Assembly (NCBI RefSeq): GCF_014269285.1
Contig: NZ_JACOAF010000021.1
Coordinates: 124,001 to 188,000 of the forward strand
Direction: 5' to 3'
DNA length: 64,000 nt
From: Rufibacter sediminis
GTDB lineage: Bacteria > Bacteroidota > Bacteroidia > Cytophagales > Hymenobacteraceae
A program made the position numbers and the translations under genes. The notes beneath the pieces are model-generated. The model was not told the DNA's origin. It searched no databases and saw only the letters and a program-made list of their open reading frames with translations. This document shows, one piece after another, positions 44,039 through 52,895 of the stretch (position 1 is its first letter; every line of letters begins with the position of its first letter).

Positions 44039-44139
44039 CAGCCTCCGGTATCCTGGTTGGAGAGGTTTTGGTATTGGGAACAAAGTAATGAACGAAATGT
44101 CATTGGTTGTGTAGATGGTTGTTTAAGCGCCTCCAGAAT

Positions 44140-44288
44140 ATTAATTGCAGCTAACGGTTAAGTGTTTATGAAGTTGTGGCATTTGAAAAATGTCAGTTTT
44201 CAAATGCCACATAAGCAAAATAGCGATCGATAGTCGAATGCTAAACGTCCAGCCACAATTTTATAAACATACCGTTAGTTGCATAATA
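44140..44288. repeat. large attC-like palindrome
   Basis: The left arm (ttgcagctaacggttaagtg... about 36 bases from 44144) pairs with the right arm (...ataccgttagttgca, ending 44283), with few mismatches. A second 14-bp hairpin (gtggcatttgaaaa / ttttcaaatgccac) starts inside the left arm. It sits directly beyond the 3' end of the SnoaL-like gene on the minus strand, as an attC site would sit in a gene cassette. Canonical attC boxes are not exact. Confidence 0.55.
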
Positions 44289-44297
44289 TTTTAATTT

Positions 44298-44711
44298 TTA
44301 TGCTTTTTGTAATTCGCTTAATACTGTCTGTATAGTATTAATACCCCAGTGTTCAAAATATTTTCCATTCTTTAATCTTACTATATCAATCACGTCAATT
44401 TTGACTTGTTTTCCAGTTGGTTCAACTCCCATAAAAATACCGGTGTGAGTTCCAATTATTGCTTTTCTTGTAGTTACTTTGTCACCTTCTGCAATTTGGT
44501 CGTAAATTTCTACAGTCAGGTCCGGAAATGCCATTTTCAGAATATTGGAGAACGTATTCCACATTCCATCACTATTATTTGCATTCGGAGGTGCTGTCCT
44601 ATTAATAAAGTCGCGGTCCATTAATTCTTTGAATGAATTAAGGTTGCATTGCTCAATAACTTCTTTATTAAAGCGCTTCACAATTGCTTTATTTGTTTCT
44701 AAATCACTCAT
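44298..44711 (-). CDS. SnoaL-like / ester cyclase family protein
   Basis: 137 residues of cystatin-like alpha+beta barrel type: NKAIVKRFNKEVIEQCNLNSFKELMDRDFINRT, AFPDLTVEIYDQIAEGDKVTTR, GTHTGIFMGVEPTGKQVKI and YFEHWGINTIQTVL. SnoaL-like polyketide-cyclase relatives are widespread in bacteria; the actual reaction is unknown. Single gene, flanked by the palindrome at 44140-44288. Confidence 0.85.
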   Translation of the reverse strand: MSDLETNKAIVKRFNKEVIEQCNLNSFKELMDRDFINRTAPPNANNSDGMWNTFSNILKMAFPDLTVEIYDQIAEGDKVTTRKAIIGTHTGIFMGVEPTGKQVKIDVIDIVRLKNGKYFEHWGINTIQTVLSELQKA

Positions 44712-44848
44712 TGTATTATAATATTAATTGGCGCTAATTAGTGCTCTGGTTGCAGCTAGCAGTTAGGCTAAAAGGTGGCGAAGGCCGACGTCCGATGCTG
44801 GCATTTGGCTGTTGTTGCGCGTAGTTTTTTTCCTTTTTTTCAGTTCTC

Positions 44849-44884
44849 TTTTTAACCTGATTTTAGTAAAACAAGTCGGAAAAG
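44849..44884. repeat. degenerate dispersed palindrome
   Basis: A weak copy: tttttaacctgattttag then taaaacaagtcggaaaag. Located just beyond the stop codon of the minus-strand gene 44895-45254. Confidence 0.4.
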
Positions 44885-44894
44885 AAATGTTTTA

Positions 44895-45254
44895 TTAATT
44901 CTGAAGTCGGTCGATGTTTATGTCAGCACAGAAATTTATATCGTCGATTGCTCGGATTCGGTTTTTCTTCCTATCTATTTTTATCTGCTTTGTTAGCAAT
45001 TTATCAGCCTCTTTAAATTGACAATTCTCACTATTCAAGTGTTGTCCAGAGTTATAATTTAAATGAATCGTATCGTTGTTAACTCTGTATATCCCTTCTG
45101 CTGTGTTAACGCCGTTGTAGAGAATCTCAAAATCGTTGTTCTTGGAAAAAAGCTTGAGAGAATGCAGTTCGTCAGTCGCTGAGAAAAGGATGTCATCTCT
45201 ATTACTGCAAGAAGATAGGAATATTAGCAAAAATATTTTCGTAATCCATTTCAT
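44895..45254 (-). CDS. small hypothetical lipoprotein
   Basis: 119 residues from ATG 45254 (MKWITKIFLLIFLSSC; a second ATG 12 bases upstream is possible). Lipoprotein signal with FLSSC, then a soluble part with TIHLNYNSGQHLNSENCQFKEA. No family recognised. AT-rich and flanked upstream by a palindrome at 45277-45340, so it resembles an acquired single-gene cassette. Confidence 0.65.
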   Translation of the reverse strand: MKWITKIFLLIFLSSCSNRDDILFSATDELHSLKLFSKNNDFEILYNGVNTAEGIYRVNNDTIHLNYNSGQHLNSENCQFKEADKLLTKQIKIDRKKNRIRAIDDINFCADINIDRLQN

Positions 45255-45276
45255 CAATAATTTCAATTACGCACAA

Positions 45277-45340
45277 CGGACTAGTATAAACGACGCTGCA
45301 GGTCGTCGGCCAAGATGTCGTTTATATTAGTCCGCTGTTT
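45277..45340. repeat. imperfect palindrome (attC-like)
   Basis: cggactagtataaacgac and gtcgtttatattagtccg form an 18-bp stem with one mismatch, around about 22 bases that contain a smaller gc-rich inversion. It lies upstream of the lipoprotein gene on the minus strand. Confidence 0.5.
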
Positions 45341-45885
45341 CTTTATACTTGCCGATTTTTCTTTTTCTGTTTTTGGCTTTTTTTAAAAAACAGACCGAAA
45401 CCAGCTTACCTAGCGAAATCTAAATTTTCAGAAGTCGGTCTGTTTTTGCCTTAGTTTTTAAAAATTAGGCCTAAAACGCATTCCGGAAGTCGGGTTGCGG
45501 TTGCTTTCTTTTGCTAAACTAACTTAAATTCTTCTGCTGAATTTTCTGCTCTTCCAGATTTTTCAACTTCTCTGATTTCTTTGCCTGCCGCCACGAGGAC
45601 CTATATTTACAATTGCACATATCTGCTGCTACAGGAGGAGAAGGTGCTGATCGTTAATTGGAAACCGTATATGGATGGGAACCGCTGAGGTGAAGCGAAA
45701 AAGGCAAAACTTGGATTGGGCCACCCCTTCCTGCTTAAAGCGTAAGGTTGGGCTGAGTTTGAGTAGGTTTCCCAAAAGAGCCCACAAAAACAACATTGGA
45801 CGTGAGGCCTTTTCCTAGGTCGTTCGTTTTAACTAAAAGGAGTTGAGAAGGAACGCAATACTCCCGGCAGCTATTCCTCAGGCTA
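45341..45885. other. 545-base stretch without a clear gene
   Basis: Contains degenerate dispersed palindromes at 45367-45402 and 45441-45478 and no convincing coding frame. A short 81-codon minus-strand frame at 45735-45980 lacks family features. Confidence 0.5.
45441..45478. repeat. dispersed palindrome (copy 14)
   Basis: tgtttttgccttagtttt and aaaaattaggcctaaaacg arms. A weaker one lies at 45367-45402. They mark the return of the core repeat family after the accessory region. Confidence 0.6.
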
Positions 45886-46314
45886 CTACCCCACTGACTC
45901 GGCGTACCGTTTGAAGTTGTCCAGGATAGCTTGCCAGCCGGCCTGCTGCATTTCAATTGGATTCGTTTCCTCGGCTTCAAAGACTTCGGTTACTTCGGTG
46001 TCACCGGCCTGGTCCTTGAACGTGACCTCTACCCTTCTGCCGTCTTCTAACGTGTAGGAGATCATCTCGTGCGGTTTCACCTGATCGTAGGTGCCCCCGA
46101 AATCAAAACCGAAGCTCCCGTCCCGGGCCTCCATTCGGTAGGAGAAACTTCCGCCCACCCGCAGGTCGTTCGTGGCGTTAGGCGTGTGCCACTCCGGGGT
46201 GGCGCTGTTCCATTGCGTGATATGCTCAGGGGTAATCCAAAGAAACCAGGTTTTCTCAAGGGGTGTAGCCACTGTTGTTTTGACGGTGATTTCGGGTTTT
46301 GGGGTTGATTCCAT
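45886..46314 (-). CDS. SRPBCC / AHSA1 domain protein
   Basis: 142 residues from ATG 46314 (MESTPKPEITVKTTV); the 78 bases upstream are open but non-homologous. AHSA1-type START-like fold: KTWFLWITPEHITQWNSATPEWHTPNA, MISYTLEDGRRVEVTFKDQ and GWQAILDNFKRYAES. Lipid/hydrophobic ligand binding or stress-related role is only a family hint. Confidence 0.88.
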   Translation of the reverse strand: MESTPKPEITVKTTVATPLEKTWFLWITPEHITQWNSATPEWHTPNATNDLRVGGSFSYRMEARDGSFGFDFGGTYDQVKPHEMISYTLEDGRRVEVTFKDQAGDTEVTEVFEAEETNPIEMQQAGWQAILDNFKRYAESVG

Positions 46315-46504
46315 AGAAGTTATCGTTTTTTGTTTTGAACCGGAAAAGGTGCGGATTGACCTGAAAACAGGTAAAAACTTCCTACTTTCCACCTCCTCCG
46401 CAAGGGTTGCTTTTACCCACTCATCGGGTAAGTGGTGGTGATTGCTTGTGTAAACCAGAAGTCACCATTTGCTGGATCTATTTTACAGCTTTTGCCAGAA
46501 AGAA
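46315..46504. other. intergenic region upstream of the SRPBCC gene
   Basis: 190 bases with no gene; the following 130 bases hold the beta-galactosidase terminator and palindrome copy 15. Confidence 0.4.
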
Positions 46505-46546
46505 AAAAGCCTAAGCGCCCCCTTTGAAGGAAGCGCTTAGGCTTTT
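46505..46546 (-). terminator. intrinsic terminator of the beta-galactosidase gene
   Basis: aaaagcctaagcgc (46505-46518) pairs perfectly with gcgcttaggctttt (46533-46546), with A-rich and T-rich flanks. Confidence 0.88.
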
Positions 46547-46597
46547 CCGGTAATTCAGATTACAAATTCACCTGATACAAGCGAGAAATCTACAAGC

Positions 46598-46634
46598 TGT
46601 TTTGGACCTCTTTTCAGGAAAACAGCCCTGAAAC
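46598..46634. repeat. dispersed palindrome copy 15
   Basis: tgttttggacctcttttc and gaaaacagccctgaaac arms, directly abutting the TGA stop of the beta-galactosidase gene at 46635. Confidence 0.78.
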
Positions 46635-49061
46635 TCAGCGGGTCGATTTCAGGTTGACCTGGCCCGTCTGCAGGCCTTTCCCTTTCACGGTCAGCTCCAT
46701 GTCTCCGGCTTTGTCCGTGGATTGTACCAGCACCACCAGTTTTCCGCTGAACAGCTTCATGGTAGGCAGATGGAATTGCTCCAGGGAAGTTGCATCGCCG
46801 TTACAGGCGGCGCGGTAGCTTCCCTGGCCTTTCACGCTGAAGGTGAGCTGGTTTGTAGCCGTGGGGCAAGGGTTTCCGTCTTTGTCTACCACCGAGACAG
46901 TCACATACGAAAGGTCCTTCCCGTCGGCGGAGATCTCTTTCCGGTCGGGTTGGAGCACGATTTTGTACGGTTTACCGGCGGTTTTCACTTCTCTTTCGAC
47001 TACCGGCTTTCCATCTTTTCCGAAGGCCACCACTTTCACCGTACCCGGCTCGTATTTCACGTCCATCCACATGAGGCGGTAGCGGTTCTGCGGTGTGCCG
47101 GCGTGCTTCTTCTGGATGCCCATGCTCTTGCCGTTCACGAACAGCTCGGCGCTGTCATAGTTGGTGTACACGAACACCGGCGTGGTTTGCCCTTCCCGGC
47201 CTTCCCAGTTCCAGTGCGGCAGAATATGCAGGGTCTCCGCCTCCTTGTTCCAGCGGCTGCGGTAGAGGTAGAAACGGTCCTTGGGCAGACCGGCCAGATC
47301 GTTGATCCCGAAGTACGAACTGCGAGAAGGCCACTTGTCGTCATAAGGCGTGGGTTCTCCCAAATAATCGAAACCGGTCCAGACAAATTCGCCAATCACC
47401 CAGGGCTTGTCATCCTGCAGCACGAAATCATCATCCGGCAGGTTAGACCAGCTGCAGTATTCCAGGTCATAAGAAGAACTCTGGAAATCGGGGTACTGTT
47501 TCTCAATGGCTTTCTCCACCGGGAACTTGTACACGCCGCGGGAGCTCACGGTAGAAGCCGTCTCTGAACCCAGAATCATGCCCTGCGGGAAAGTTTTGTA
47601 CGCCTCCTCGTACAGATGCACGCGGTAGTTTAGGCCCGGAATGTCTAAAAGAGCCCCAAAACCCGAGGCCATGGTGGCTTTCACTTGGTCCATGCCCACG
47701 GTAACCGGACGCGTAGGATCCTCGCGATGGAAGAGGTCCTGCAGCCATTTGGCGCGTTTCACTCCTTCGGCTCCCCACTGGTCGGGCACCTCGTTCCCCG
47801 AGCTCCACATCACAATGGACGGGTGGTTGCGGGTGGCATGCACCAGGTTCACGATGTCTTTTTCGGCGTACTCGTCAAAGAAGCGGTTGTAGCCGTTCTT
47901 CACCTTCGGTTTGGCCCACTCGTCAAAGCTCTCGGCCAGGAACAGAAAACCCATCTCATCGGCCAGCTCCAGCTGCTCCATGGATGGCATGTTGTGCGAG
48001 CTCCGGATGGCATCGGCCCCCATGTCCTTCAAAATCTGCAGTTGCCGGCGCAGGGCGGCTTTGTTCACGGCGGCGCCCAAAGGTCCCAGGTCATGGTGCA
48101 GACAAACGCCTTTGAACTTGCGCACTTTGCCGTTCAGGCTGAAGCCGATGTTCGGTTTATAACTGATTTCCCGGATTCCGAAGCGGGTGGTCACCTCGTC
48201 GCTGAGTTCTTTGCCGGCGTACAACCGCGTGACGGCCGTGTAGAGGTAAGGCGTCTCGGGGCTCCAGAGCTGCGGATTGGCCACGGCCAGGTTCTGCTCA
48301 AACTGCTGCCCGAAGAGTTTGCCGGTACTATCCGTGGCTACCGTGTTGCCTTTGGCATCCAGCACCTGGGTCACCAGCCGCACGTTGCTGCCCGATACCT
48401 TCGTTTTGATGTTCACCTTGGCCAGCTCGGCGGAGATGAACGGCGTGGTCACGAAGGTGCCCCACTGATCAATGCTCTCGGGGTTCTTCACCACCACCTG
48501 CACCTTGCGGTACAGGCCCGCTCCCGGATACCAGCGCGACGACTGCCCTTGGTTGCTCAGTTGCACGGCCAGCGTGTTTTTCTTTCCCTCCTGCACCTGA
48601 TTGGTGACATCAAAGTAGAAATAGCTGTACCCGTACGCCCACTCGCCTACTTTCTGCCCGTTCAGGAACACCTTGGGCTCGCTCATGGCTCCCTCAAACA
48701 CCAGGAGTACTTTCTGGCCTTTTTTGAATTTCGGCAGCGAAAACTCATTCCGGTACCAGGCTTCGCCGATGTACGGCAGGGCACCGGTGCGGCCGGTTTT
48801 CTCTGACGGCACTTTCTCGCCGTTCTGCTCAATGGCGACTACCTGTTTGTCGATCTCCTTGTCAAACGGACCGTAGATGGCCCAGTCATGCGGCACCGAT
48901 ACTTTTTGCCAGTTCTTGTCATTGAAATTGACCTGGTACGCCTGCTCCTGCTTCCCTTTCCTGAATCTCCAGTTATCCGATAACTCCGTGACCACCCGAA
49001 CCTGCGCCAGGGAGACCTGCGAAACCAACAGTAACAAGAAAAGTAACTTCCTGTTTATCAT
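46635..49061 (-). CDS. glycoside hydrolase family 2 beta-galactosidase, secreted
   Basis: 808 residues with a signal peptide (LLFLLLLVSQVSLA). GH2 order: sugar-binding jelly-roll domain (WRFRKGKQEQ, VSVPHDWAIYGPF), immunoglobulin-like domain, then the TIM barrel with acid/base Glu in VMWSSGNEVPDQW and nucleophile Glu in VIGEFVWTGFDYLGEPTPY, then C-terminal DUF4982/Ig-like domains. Hydrolyses beta-galactosides or related polysaccharide side chains in the periplasm or outside the cell. No SusC/SusD or other polysaccharide utilisation genes are adjacent. Confidence 0.93.
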   Translation of the reverse strand: MINRKLLFLLLLVSQVSLAQVRVVTELSDNWRFRKGKQEQAYQVNFNDKNWQKVSVPHDWAIYGPFDKEIDKQVVAIEQNGEKVPSEKTGRTGALPYIGEAWYRNEFSLPKFKKGQKVLLVFEGAMSEPKVFLNGQKVGEWAYGYSYFYFDVTNQVQEGKKNTLAVQLSNQGQSSRWYPGAGLYRKVQVVVKNPESIDQWGTFVTTPFISAELAKVNIKTKVSGSNVRLVTQVLDAKGNTVATDSTGKLFGQQFEQNLAVANPQLWSPETPYLYTAVTRLYAGKELSDEVTTRFGIREISYKPNIGFSLNGKVRKFKGVCLHHDLGPLGAAVNKAALRRQLQILKDMGADAIRSSHNMPSMEQLELADEMGFLFLAESFDEWAKPKVKNGYNRFFDEYAEKDIVNLVHATRNHPSIVMWSSGNEVPDQWGAEGVKRAKWLQDLFHREDPTRPVTVGMDQVKATMASGFGALLDIPGLNYRVHLYEEAYKTFPQGMILGSETASTVSSRGVYKFPVEKAIEKQYPDFQSSSYDLEYCSWSNLPDDDFVLQDDKPWVIGEFVWTGFDYLGEPTPYDDKWPSRSSYFGINDLAGLPKDRFYLYRSRWNKEAETLHILPHWNWEGREGQTTPVFVYTNYDSAELFVNGKSMGIQKKHAGTPQNRYRLMWMDVKYEPGTVKVVAFGKDGKPVVEREVKTAGKPYKIVLQPDRKEISADGKDLSYVTVSVVDKDGNPCPTATNQLTFSVKGQGSYRAACNGDATSLEQFHLPTMKLFSGKLVVLVQSTDKAGDMELTVKGKGLQTGQVNLKSTR

Positions 49062-49442
49062 CTGTTTTTGTGAAATAAGCTTAAAAATAAAACTTCTGCT
49101 TTGCTCCCGCTATGCGTCCTTTGCCAAGAAAGCTTCAAGAGAGACCAAGGCATATCTGCTTGAAAGATACTCTGAATGCAGGTATGGTTACAAATCGGGG
49201 CACTTCTTTGGCCAAATCAAATCCATAAAAACCGATGTAAAGAATGTACCTGATGGACATTGGAAAACACTTTGGCAATTTCGGTCTGTTTCAGCATCAA
49301 ACGCCTTTGGAGATAAAAACTGATTCCTTTATAGGCTCTTGCTGGTAGGAAAAATCTTCTGCGTTACGTATGCAAACATTCCGTAATTTGAAGCCTTTGC
49401 TTTGCAGCGTTCCCTTACCTCAAGCCCCAGATCCGTTAGATA
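49062..49442. other. divergent intergenic region
   Basis: 381 bases between the beta-galactosidase and aminotransferase starts. No gene, repeat or clear promoter match stands out. Confidence 0.4.
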
Positions 49443-50681
49443 ATGAAGCCATTGACAGTTGAACAGCTTAGAGCCGCATTTCAGGCCTTAAAACAGGAAA
49501 GTAGTGTAAAACCGTACATCTTCTTCGATGGGCCGGGCGGTACGCAGATGGCGCAGCAGGCCGTTGATGCCATGGTCGGTTATATCAGCCAGGGCATGGC
49601 CAATCTGCACGGCGCGTTTCCCACCAGTATCAAAACCGATGCGTTATTGGAAAACGGCCGCAAAGCCGTGGCTGATCTGCTGAACTGTCAGCCAAAAGAG
49701 GTGGCCTTCGGGCAGAACATGACGTCGCTGGCGTTTTCCATCGCGCGCAGCATGGCGCCGTTCATCTCCGCGTCCGATGAAATTGTGGTCACCGAGCTGG
49801 ACCATCGGGCCAACGTTGATCCGTGGATTACCCTCGCGCAGGACAAAGGCGCAACCGTGCGGTTTATTCCCGTGAACCCCGAGACGTACACGCTGGAGCT
49901 GGAGAATTTATCAGAATTCATCACGGAGAAAACCAAGCTGGTTGCGGTGGGGCTGTCTTCCAATGTAACGGGCACGATCACCAACATCGCTAAGATTATT
50001 GCCAGAGCCAAGGAGGTCAATGCCCTGGTAGTGGTGGATGCCGTCCACGCCGTGCCGCACCTGACCATCGACTTCAGGGAACTGGGCTGCGACGTGTTGC
50101 TGTGCTCGGCCTACAAGTTCTTCGGGCCTCACCTGGGCATTGCGGTGATTGCCGAATCGCTGTTTGAGAAGCTGCCGGTGTACAAGCTGGCGCCCGCCCC
50201 GCAGAACATCCCGGACAAACTGGAAACGGGCACCCAAAACCATGAAGCCATTGCCGGACTCATCGGAGCGATCACGTTCATAGAGTCTCTGGGCGAAGGT
50301 GCCACGCGACCTGAGCGACTGAAAACGGGCATGGAACAGATCATCACGCATGAACTGGAACTGACCCAGCGGCTGGAGAACTCTTTGAGCAGATTGCCGC
50401 AAGTACGCCTCTACCGGGCTCCGGCCGATACGCCCAAGACACCCACGTTTGCCTTCACGCTTGACCAAGTGAACGCCCGCGATGTCACCACCTGGTTTGC
50501 CCAGCACTACAACATGTGTATTGCGGATGGGCATTTCTACGCCTCCACGCTCGCCGATAAACTGCAGGTGAATCACATGGGCGGCTGGGTCAGGATTGGC
50601 TTAGCGCCTTACAACACCCTGGAGGAAGTAAAGCTTTTTGAGGTTGGTTTGCAGGAATTTATCAAGCAGCATATTAAGTAA
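49443..50681 (+). CDS. cysteine-desulfurase-like class V aminotransferase
   Basis: 412-residue PLP enzyme of the VC1184-type cysteine desulfurase-like family. Cofactor residues are D199 and H202 (VVDAVHAV) and the lysine of SAYKFFGPH (K225). The N-terminal FFDGPGGTQMAQQAV and HGAFPTS are characteristic. Substrate and role are uncertain; the name is by family. Confidence 0.9.
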   Translation: MKPLTVEQLRAAFQALKQESSVKPYIFFDGPGGTQMAQQAVDAMVGYISQGMANLHGAFPTSIKTDALLENGRKAVADLLNCQPKEVAFGQNMTSLAFSIARSMAPFISASDEIVVTELDHRANVDPWITLAQDKGATVRFIPVNPETYTLELENLSEFITEKTKLVAVGLSSNVTGTITNIAKIIARAKEVNALVVVDAVHAVPHLTIDFRELGCDVLLCSAYKFFGPHLGIAVIAESLFEKLPVYKLAPAPQNIPDKLETGTQNHEAIAGLIGAITFIESLGEGATRPERLKTGMEQIITHELELTQRLENSLSRLPQVRLYRAPADTPKTPTFAFTLDQVNARDVTTWFAQHYNMCIADGHFYASTLADKLQVNHMGGWVRIGLAPYNTLEEVKLFEVGLQEFIKQHIK

Positions 50682-50817
50682 CACCTAAGCTCAAGGTTTT
50701 ACAAGCTCCGTAGCGTTGCCCTGCTTTGAATGTATAGGGATTGCCCTCACTTCCTCAAAGGCTCTGCCCGGCCCAGAAAATAATTACGTAAATTGCGGCC
50801 CGTTAAGCTAGACTGAC

Positions 50818-51573
50818 GTGCTGGAGATACTATTTGAAGATGATTATTATGTGGCCATCAACAAACCCAATGGGCTGTTGGTGCATCGCACGCGCATTGC
50901 GGAGGAGAAAAAGGAGTTTGCCTTGCAGTTGCTGCGCGATCAGTTAGGTCTCCGCCTCTACCCTTTGCACCGGCTGGACCGCGGCACCTCGGGTGTGCTG
51001 CTTTTCGCCAAATCCCCGGAGGCGACCGCTCCCGTGGTAAAAGCCTTTTCTGAGCGCCAACCCGATAAAACCTACTTGGCCATCGTCCGCGGGTACGCCC
51101 CGGAAGCCGGCACCATTGACAGCCCCATCCGTCCGGATAAAGACCATGCCCACAAAGAGGCGCAGGAAGCCGTGACGCACTTCAGCCGGTTAGCCACGGT
51201 GGAGCTGCCCATCCCCGTGGGACGCTACCAGACGGCCCGCTACAGTTTAGTCAAGATCAAGCCCGAAACGGGACGCATGCACCAGATCAGAAAGCATTTT
51301 GCGCACCTGCGGCACTACATCATCGGGGACAAGAAACATGGCGACTGGCGGCACAACCTCATGTTTCTGGAGAAGCTGGAAAGCCCTTCTCTGCTGCTCC
51401 ATGCCGCATCGCTCACCTTTGAGCATCCGTTTAGCGGAGAGAAAATCCAGATTAAGGCGCAAGTTCCCCTCAACCTGCAGCGCCTCTGCGAAAAGTTTGG
51501 GTGGACCGAGGAACTCTCCAAACTGGAGGAACTTCCGCAGCTGGTACCGTTCATCTCTGGTAGTAGTAGCTAA
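50818..51573 (+). CDS. truC: RluA-family pseudouridine synthase, TruC-like
   Basis: 251 residues with a GTG start at 50818. The catalytic motif YPLHRLDRGTSGVLLFAKS contains the Asp nucleophile (D54), followed by ETGRMHQIRKHFAHLRHYIIGDKKHGD. The opening ILFEDDYYVAINKPNGLLVHRT matches TruC, which converts U65 in tRNA. Other RluA subtypes are possible. Confidence 0.9.
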   Translation: MLEILFEDDYYVAINKPNGLLVHRTRIAEEKKEFALQLLRDQLGLRLYPLHRLDRGTSGVLLFAKSPEATAPVVKAFSERQPDKTYLAIVRGYAPEAGTIDSPIRPDKDHAHKEAQEAVTHFSRLATVELPIPVGRYQTARYSLVKIKPETGRMHQIRKHFAHLRHYIIGDKKHGDWRHNLMFLEKLESPSLLLHAASLTFEHPFSGEKIQIKAQVPLNLQRLCEKFGWTEELSKLEELPQLVPFISGSSS

Positions 51574-51699
51574 CAACGGGAAGATTTTTGGAGTAGTGCC
51601 TGCCCTGGCCTGGTCGCGCCAACTGGAAAGTCAATGGAGGCCTGCTTCAGAATGACAGCGCCCGAGGACGAAGTCAGCCAGCCAGAAAATCGACAGGAA

Positions 51700-52496
51700 T
51701 TACCTCCTCTTCTTTTCCGTTCTGAAAGAGGGGGAAGAAACAAAGTACAACACAAACCCGGATAGCACCGTTATCAGCCCGAAAATAGAAAACGCCTTCA
51801 AAAGAACGTTCCCGATGTTGTCGCGGCCCTGAAAGTCCATGGTGTGCAGCATCCAGAGGAAATCGAACACGCGCCATTGGTTGTGCCGGATGGTCTGGAA
51901 AGTACCCAACTCCGAAGAAACATACACCGTGCAGTTGGGCTCCTGAAACATGACGGCCCAGGCAGGCAAGGGCTTCTCGCGGTACTCATGGTGGGTGCCC
52001 ACCTCGGTCAGGTACTCCACTTTCTGGATGCGGGCCGGGTCTACCACGGTATTCCGGGCAATCTGCACGGCTTCGGCTTTGCCCAGGGGCGAGATCAGTT
52101 TGCCGGTGGCAGCATTCGCCAGCTGTACTTTCACCTCTGCACCGGCTGCGTGACTTGTCCCGTGGGAGCTTCCCTGCTCTGGAGCGCTCTGCCGGGCCTT
52201 GGTGAAATACCTGATCTGGTACGTGGGCACGCCCAGAATTTCTATCAGTTGGATGGAGCTGATGGAGTCTACCGGCGTGGTGGTTTGTAGCTCCTGCAAG
52301 GCCACCTGCGGAGAGGCCAGGGGAATAGCGGCTGGCAAATAGCGCTTCTCTTTCCGGAGATGATCTCCGTGCACGCGGTCAAGGTCATTCCAACTGAAGT
52401 ACAGTCCTCCCACAGTCCAGAACAGAAACTGCCCCCCAGCACCACCCCGAAATAGCGGTGGAACTTGCGTATGAAGTAATGTTTGCTTTTCGCCAT
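51700..52496 (-). pseudogene. PepSY-domain membrane protein gene, frameshifted
   Basis: The intact product would start MAKSKHYFIRKFHRYFGVVLGG (ATG 52496) and continue QFLFWTVGGLYFSWNDLDRVHGDH in another frame. The switch is at a run of six C on the plus strand (52432-52437, six G on the coding strand); one more G would restore the frame. The downstream part has PepSY segments (KAEAVQIARN, YREKPLPAWAVMF) and a C-terminal membrane helix (LKAFSIFGLITVLSGFVLYF). Membrane PepSY proteins are often linked to metal or ferric reduction. It may be a true frameshift, phase variation or a sequence error. Confidence 0.75.
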
Positions 52497-52539
52497 TGCG
52501 CAGCAATATACGACAAGAACAGGTACGTACCCGCACTCC

Positions 52540-52577
52540 CGTTTCAGGCCTGATTTCCCAAAAACATGCCCAAAACC
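52540..52577. repeat. dispersed palindrome copy 16
   Basis: cgtttcaggcctgatttc and caaaaacatgcccaaaacc arms. Confidence 0.75.
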
Positions 52578-52701
52578 CAGCCCCCTGATGGGCAGCAGGA
52601 AAGCTTCTGTTATCAGGGCGTTACCTTACAGACTGGAAGCAATCCATGGAAGTGTCTGCCGAGGGCGAGAGTGGCCCAGTTGATGGGCTGCTCCGGTTAC
52701 T

Positions 52702-52737
52702 GGTTTTGCCTTCTTTTGAAAATTTGAGGCCGAAAAC
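52702..52737. repeat. dispersed palindrome copy 17
   Basis: ggttttgccttcttttg and aaaatttgaggccgaaaac arms. Confidence 0.65.
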
Positions 52738-52857
52738 TTCCGCAGAAAGAAAACCTCCCTTCCAGTACCTCGAGTTAAAGGCAGGACCTTCTTTCATGTG
52801 GAAACTTGTTTTTCAATCTTTAAAGAAACAGTCTACCTCAGATCAACTAAAACCCTA

Positions 52858-52895
52858 TGTTTTAGCGGCCTTTTCAAGAAAACAAGCTTAAAACG
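52858..52895. repeat. dispersed palindrome copy 18
   Basis: tgttttagcggccttttc and gaaaacaagcttaaaacg arms. It abuts the TGA stop of the adaptor gene exactly. Confidence 0.8.

Larger units (their letters stand above)
52497..52895. other. 399-base region rich in dispersed palindromes
   Basis: Holds three copies of the family (52540-52577, 52702-52737, 52858-52895) and no convincing gene. Confidence 0.6.

Noticed and set aside
46722-48806. Long plus-strand frames across the beta-galactosidase
   Set aside because: Antisense shadows of the GH2 gene, with repetitive composition.
48877-49323. 148-codon plus-strand frame at the beta-galactosidase start
   Set aside because: First half is antisense to the GH2 gene and the second half has no protein-like pattern.
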